A DNA stretch of 23,229 nucleotides from an uncultured Microbacterium sp. (GTDB lineage: Bacteria > Actinomycetota > Actinomycetes > Actinomycetales > Microbacteriaceae), in assembly GCA_937988695.1 (NCBI GenBank), contig CALKHM010000132.1, positions 1 to 23,229 on the forward strand, written 5' to 3'. Every line of letters begins with the position of its first letter. Position 1 is the stretch's first letter. The notes under the pieces were generated by a model. It was not told the origin of the DNA. It ran no database searches and saw nothing but the letters and a program-made list of their open reading frames with translations. This document shows, piece after piece, positions 22,340 through 23,229 of the stretch. A program made the position numbers and the translations under genes.

Positions 22340-22345
22340 AGAGTA
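22340..22345 (-). promoter_or_regulatory. Putative leaderless -10 element (TACTCT) for the PHP gene
   Basis: On the minus strand TACTCT is followed by CGGATG (6 nt) and then the ATG at 22333. The ATG within that spacer (22336-22334) would be only three bases from the hexamer, so transcription should begin at or near the second ATG. Confidence 0.5.
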
Positions 22346-22385
22346 GCGCGGGCGCCGGGTGCGCCGATCTCCCAGCCTGCTGACA

Positions 22386-22391
22386 TAGAGT
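22386..22391 (+). promoter_or_regulatory. Putative leaderless -10 element (TAGAGT) for the endonuclease-family gene
   Basis: TAGAGT is followed by CTGTGC (6 nt) and then GTG at 22398, with no Shine-Dalgarno. This is the same geometry as upstream of the divergent PHP gene, 40 bp away. Confidence 0.5.
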
Positions 22392-22397
22392 CTGTGC

Positions 22398-23229
22398 GTG
22401 CTTCGCCTTCTCGGGATCCTCGTGACGGTGCTGTGCGCCATCGGCGCGGCGATCCTGACCTGGCCGCAGTTCTTCCACCTCGAACGCACCTGGCCGATCG
22501 CGCAAGCCGTGGCATTCCGCGGCATCGTCGCGCTCGCGTTCGCCGCCCTGCTGCTGGTCATGCTGCTGCTCATGCTCATCCGCCCGCTGCGCGCCGTGGC
22601 GGCATCCATCGCCCTGATCGCGCTTGTGGCCGGCGCCGCCACGGTCGGGATCGTGGCGGTCCGTGGCACCGGCAGCGACGCGCTGCCGCAGAAGTCCGCA
22701 GGGAGTCTGCGGGTGATGACCTGGAACACCGCGGGGTCGGCCACAGCCCCCGAGACGATCGCGCGCACGGCCGTGGCCATGGATGCCGACATCGTGACCC
22801 TGCCGGAGACCACGATCGGCACCGGGGAGAAGGTGGCGGTGGCCATGCGCGGCCTCGGACACCGGATGTGGGCGTACCACACCCAGTACGGCGAGCATGG
22901 CTGGGATGCGAGCTCGACGACGGTCCTGATCTCGCCGGCCCTGGGCGACTACTCGGTCGTCGAGTCCACGTCGGACGGCACGACCAACACCTCGACCGTG
23001 CCGTCGGCGGTCGCGATGCCGGTGGACGGTCACGGGCCGATCATCGTGGCCGCCCATGCCGTGGCCCCGCGGCAGTCGTACATGTCCAGCTGGGAGAGCG
23101 ACCTGCGCTGGATCGCCGACCAGTGCGCAGCGGCGAACGTCATCATGGCCGGCGACTTCAACGCGACGCTGGACCACATGTCGGGCTACGGCACGCGCGG
23201 CGGCACGATGGGCCGCTGTCACGACGCGG
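22398..23229 (+). CDS. Membrane-anchored endonuclease/exonuclease/phosphatase (EEP) family protein, partial
   Basis: The frame is open to the right edge (277 codons seen, no stop). Three predicted membrane helices (about 4-22, 40-62 and 67-88) precede an EEP domain starting near residue 104. Visible motifs are LRVMTWNTAG (N110), ADIVTLPET (E137), IIVAAHAVAP (H220) and IMAGDFNATLDHM (D253, N255), the metal- and phosphate-binding set of the DNase I-like superfamily. The following G-T-M-G-R-C-H-D leads towards the final conserved motifs, which lie beyond the window. The catalytic domain would sit outside the membrane. Substrate (nucleic acid, lipid or sugar phosphate) cannot be told. The GTG start is set by the -10 spacing and by the hydrophobic N-terminus. 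Confidence 0.85.
   Translation, partial: MLRLLGILVTVLCAIGAAILTWPQFFHLERTWPIAQAVAFRGIVALAFAALLLVMLLLMLIRPLRAVAASIALIALVAGAATVGIVAVRGTGSDALPQKSAGSLRVMTWNTAGSATAPETIARTAVAMDADIVTLPETTIGTGEKVAVAMRGLGHRMWAYHTQYGEHGWDASSTTVLISPALGDYSVVESTSDGTTNTSTVPSAVAMPVDGHGPIIVAAHAVAPRQSYMSSWESDLRWIADQCAAANVIMAGDFNATLDHMSGYGTRGGTMGRCHDA

Noticed and set aside
22334..22882. N-terminal extension of the PHP gene frame to 22882
   Set aside because: The extra residues are antisense to the EEP gene and have no family similarity; the PHP family begins just before DLHLH.

Overview
The window is high-GC actinobacterial DNA, most likely Microbacteriaceae and plausibly Microbacterium. The support is the base composition, frequent GTG starts, TANNNT-type -10 elements directly upstream of start codons, and the gene set itself (UPF0182, a Lon-like PDZ protease, a zincin-like metallopeptidase, uvrD2, nudC, adnAB, DUF3107, a ferritin-like protein, rhlE). 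From memory, M. tuberculosis carries homologues of most of these in the same order around Rv3193c-Rv3211, so this looks like a conserved chromosomal core region and not a mobile island. I see no transposase, integrase, prophage or CRISPR.

Layout. At the left edge are the first codons of a minus-strand gene, possibly a carbon-nitrogen hydrolase. A plus-strand pair follows: an AhpD-like carboxymuconolactone decarboxylase-family protein and a flavin reductase-like protein. A perfect 17-bp stem hairpin separates that pair from a minus-strand initiator tRNA (tRNA-fMet). Next come two minus-strand envelope genes, a seven-TM UPF0182 protein and a membrane-anchored PDZ/Lon-like Ser-Lys protease. Divergent from them are a zincin-like metallopeptidase with a repetitive acidic tail and an orphan E1/cyclodehydratase-like protein.

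The centre (about 7.8-18.2 kb) is a DNA-repair block. It holds uvrD2 and nudC (GTGA overlap), a degenerate APH-fold protein on the opposite strand, and adnB and adnA (GTGA overlap). AdnA and AdnB should form the heterodimeric helicase-nuclease that resects double-strand breaks. The right part holds DUF3107 with a small membrane protein, a ferritin-like protein, rhlE with a leader ORF whose stop overlaps the rhlE start, a PHP phosphoesterase, and a truncated membrane-anchored endonuclease/exonuclease/phosphatase-family gene.

I did not find an obviously new multi-gene system. The signals most worth a second look are: the uORF coupled to rhlE; the degenerate array that duplicates the 3' ends of both the PHP gene and rhlE; the APH-like protein lacking catalytic motifs; the orphan cyclodehydratase-like gene whose 3' end overlaps uvrD2 by 200 bp; and five genes with a -10 hexamer 6-7 nt before the start codon, as expected for leaderless transcripts.
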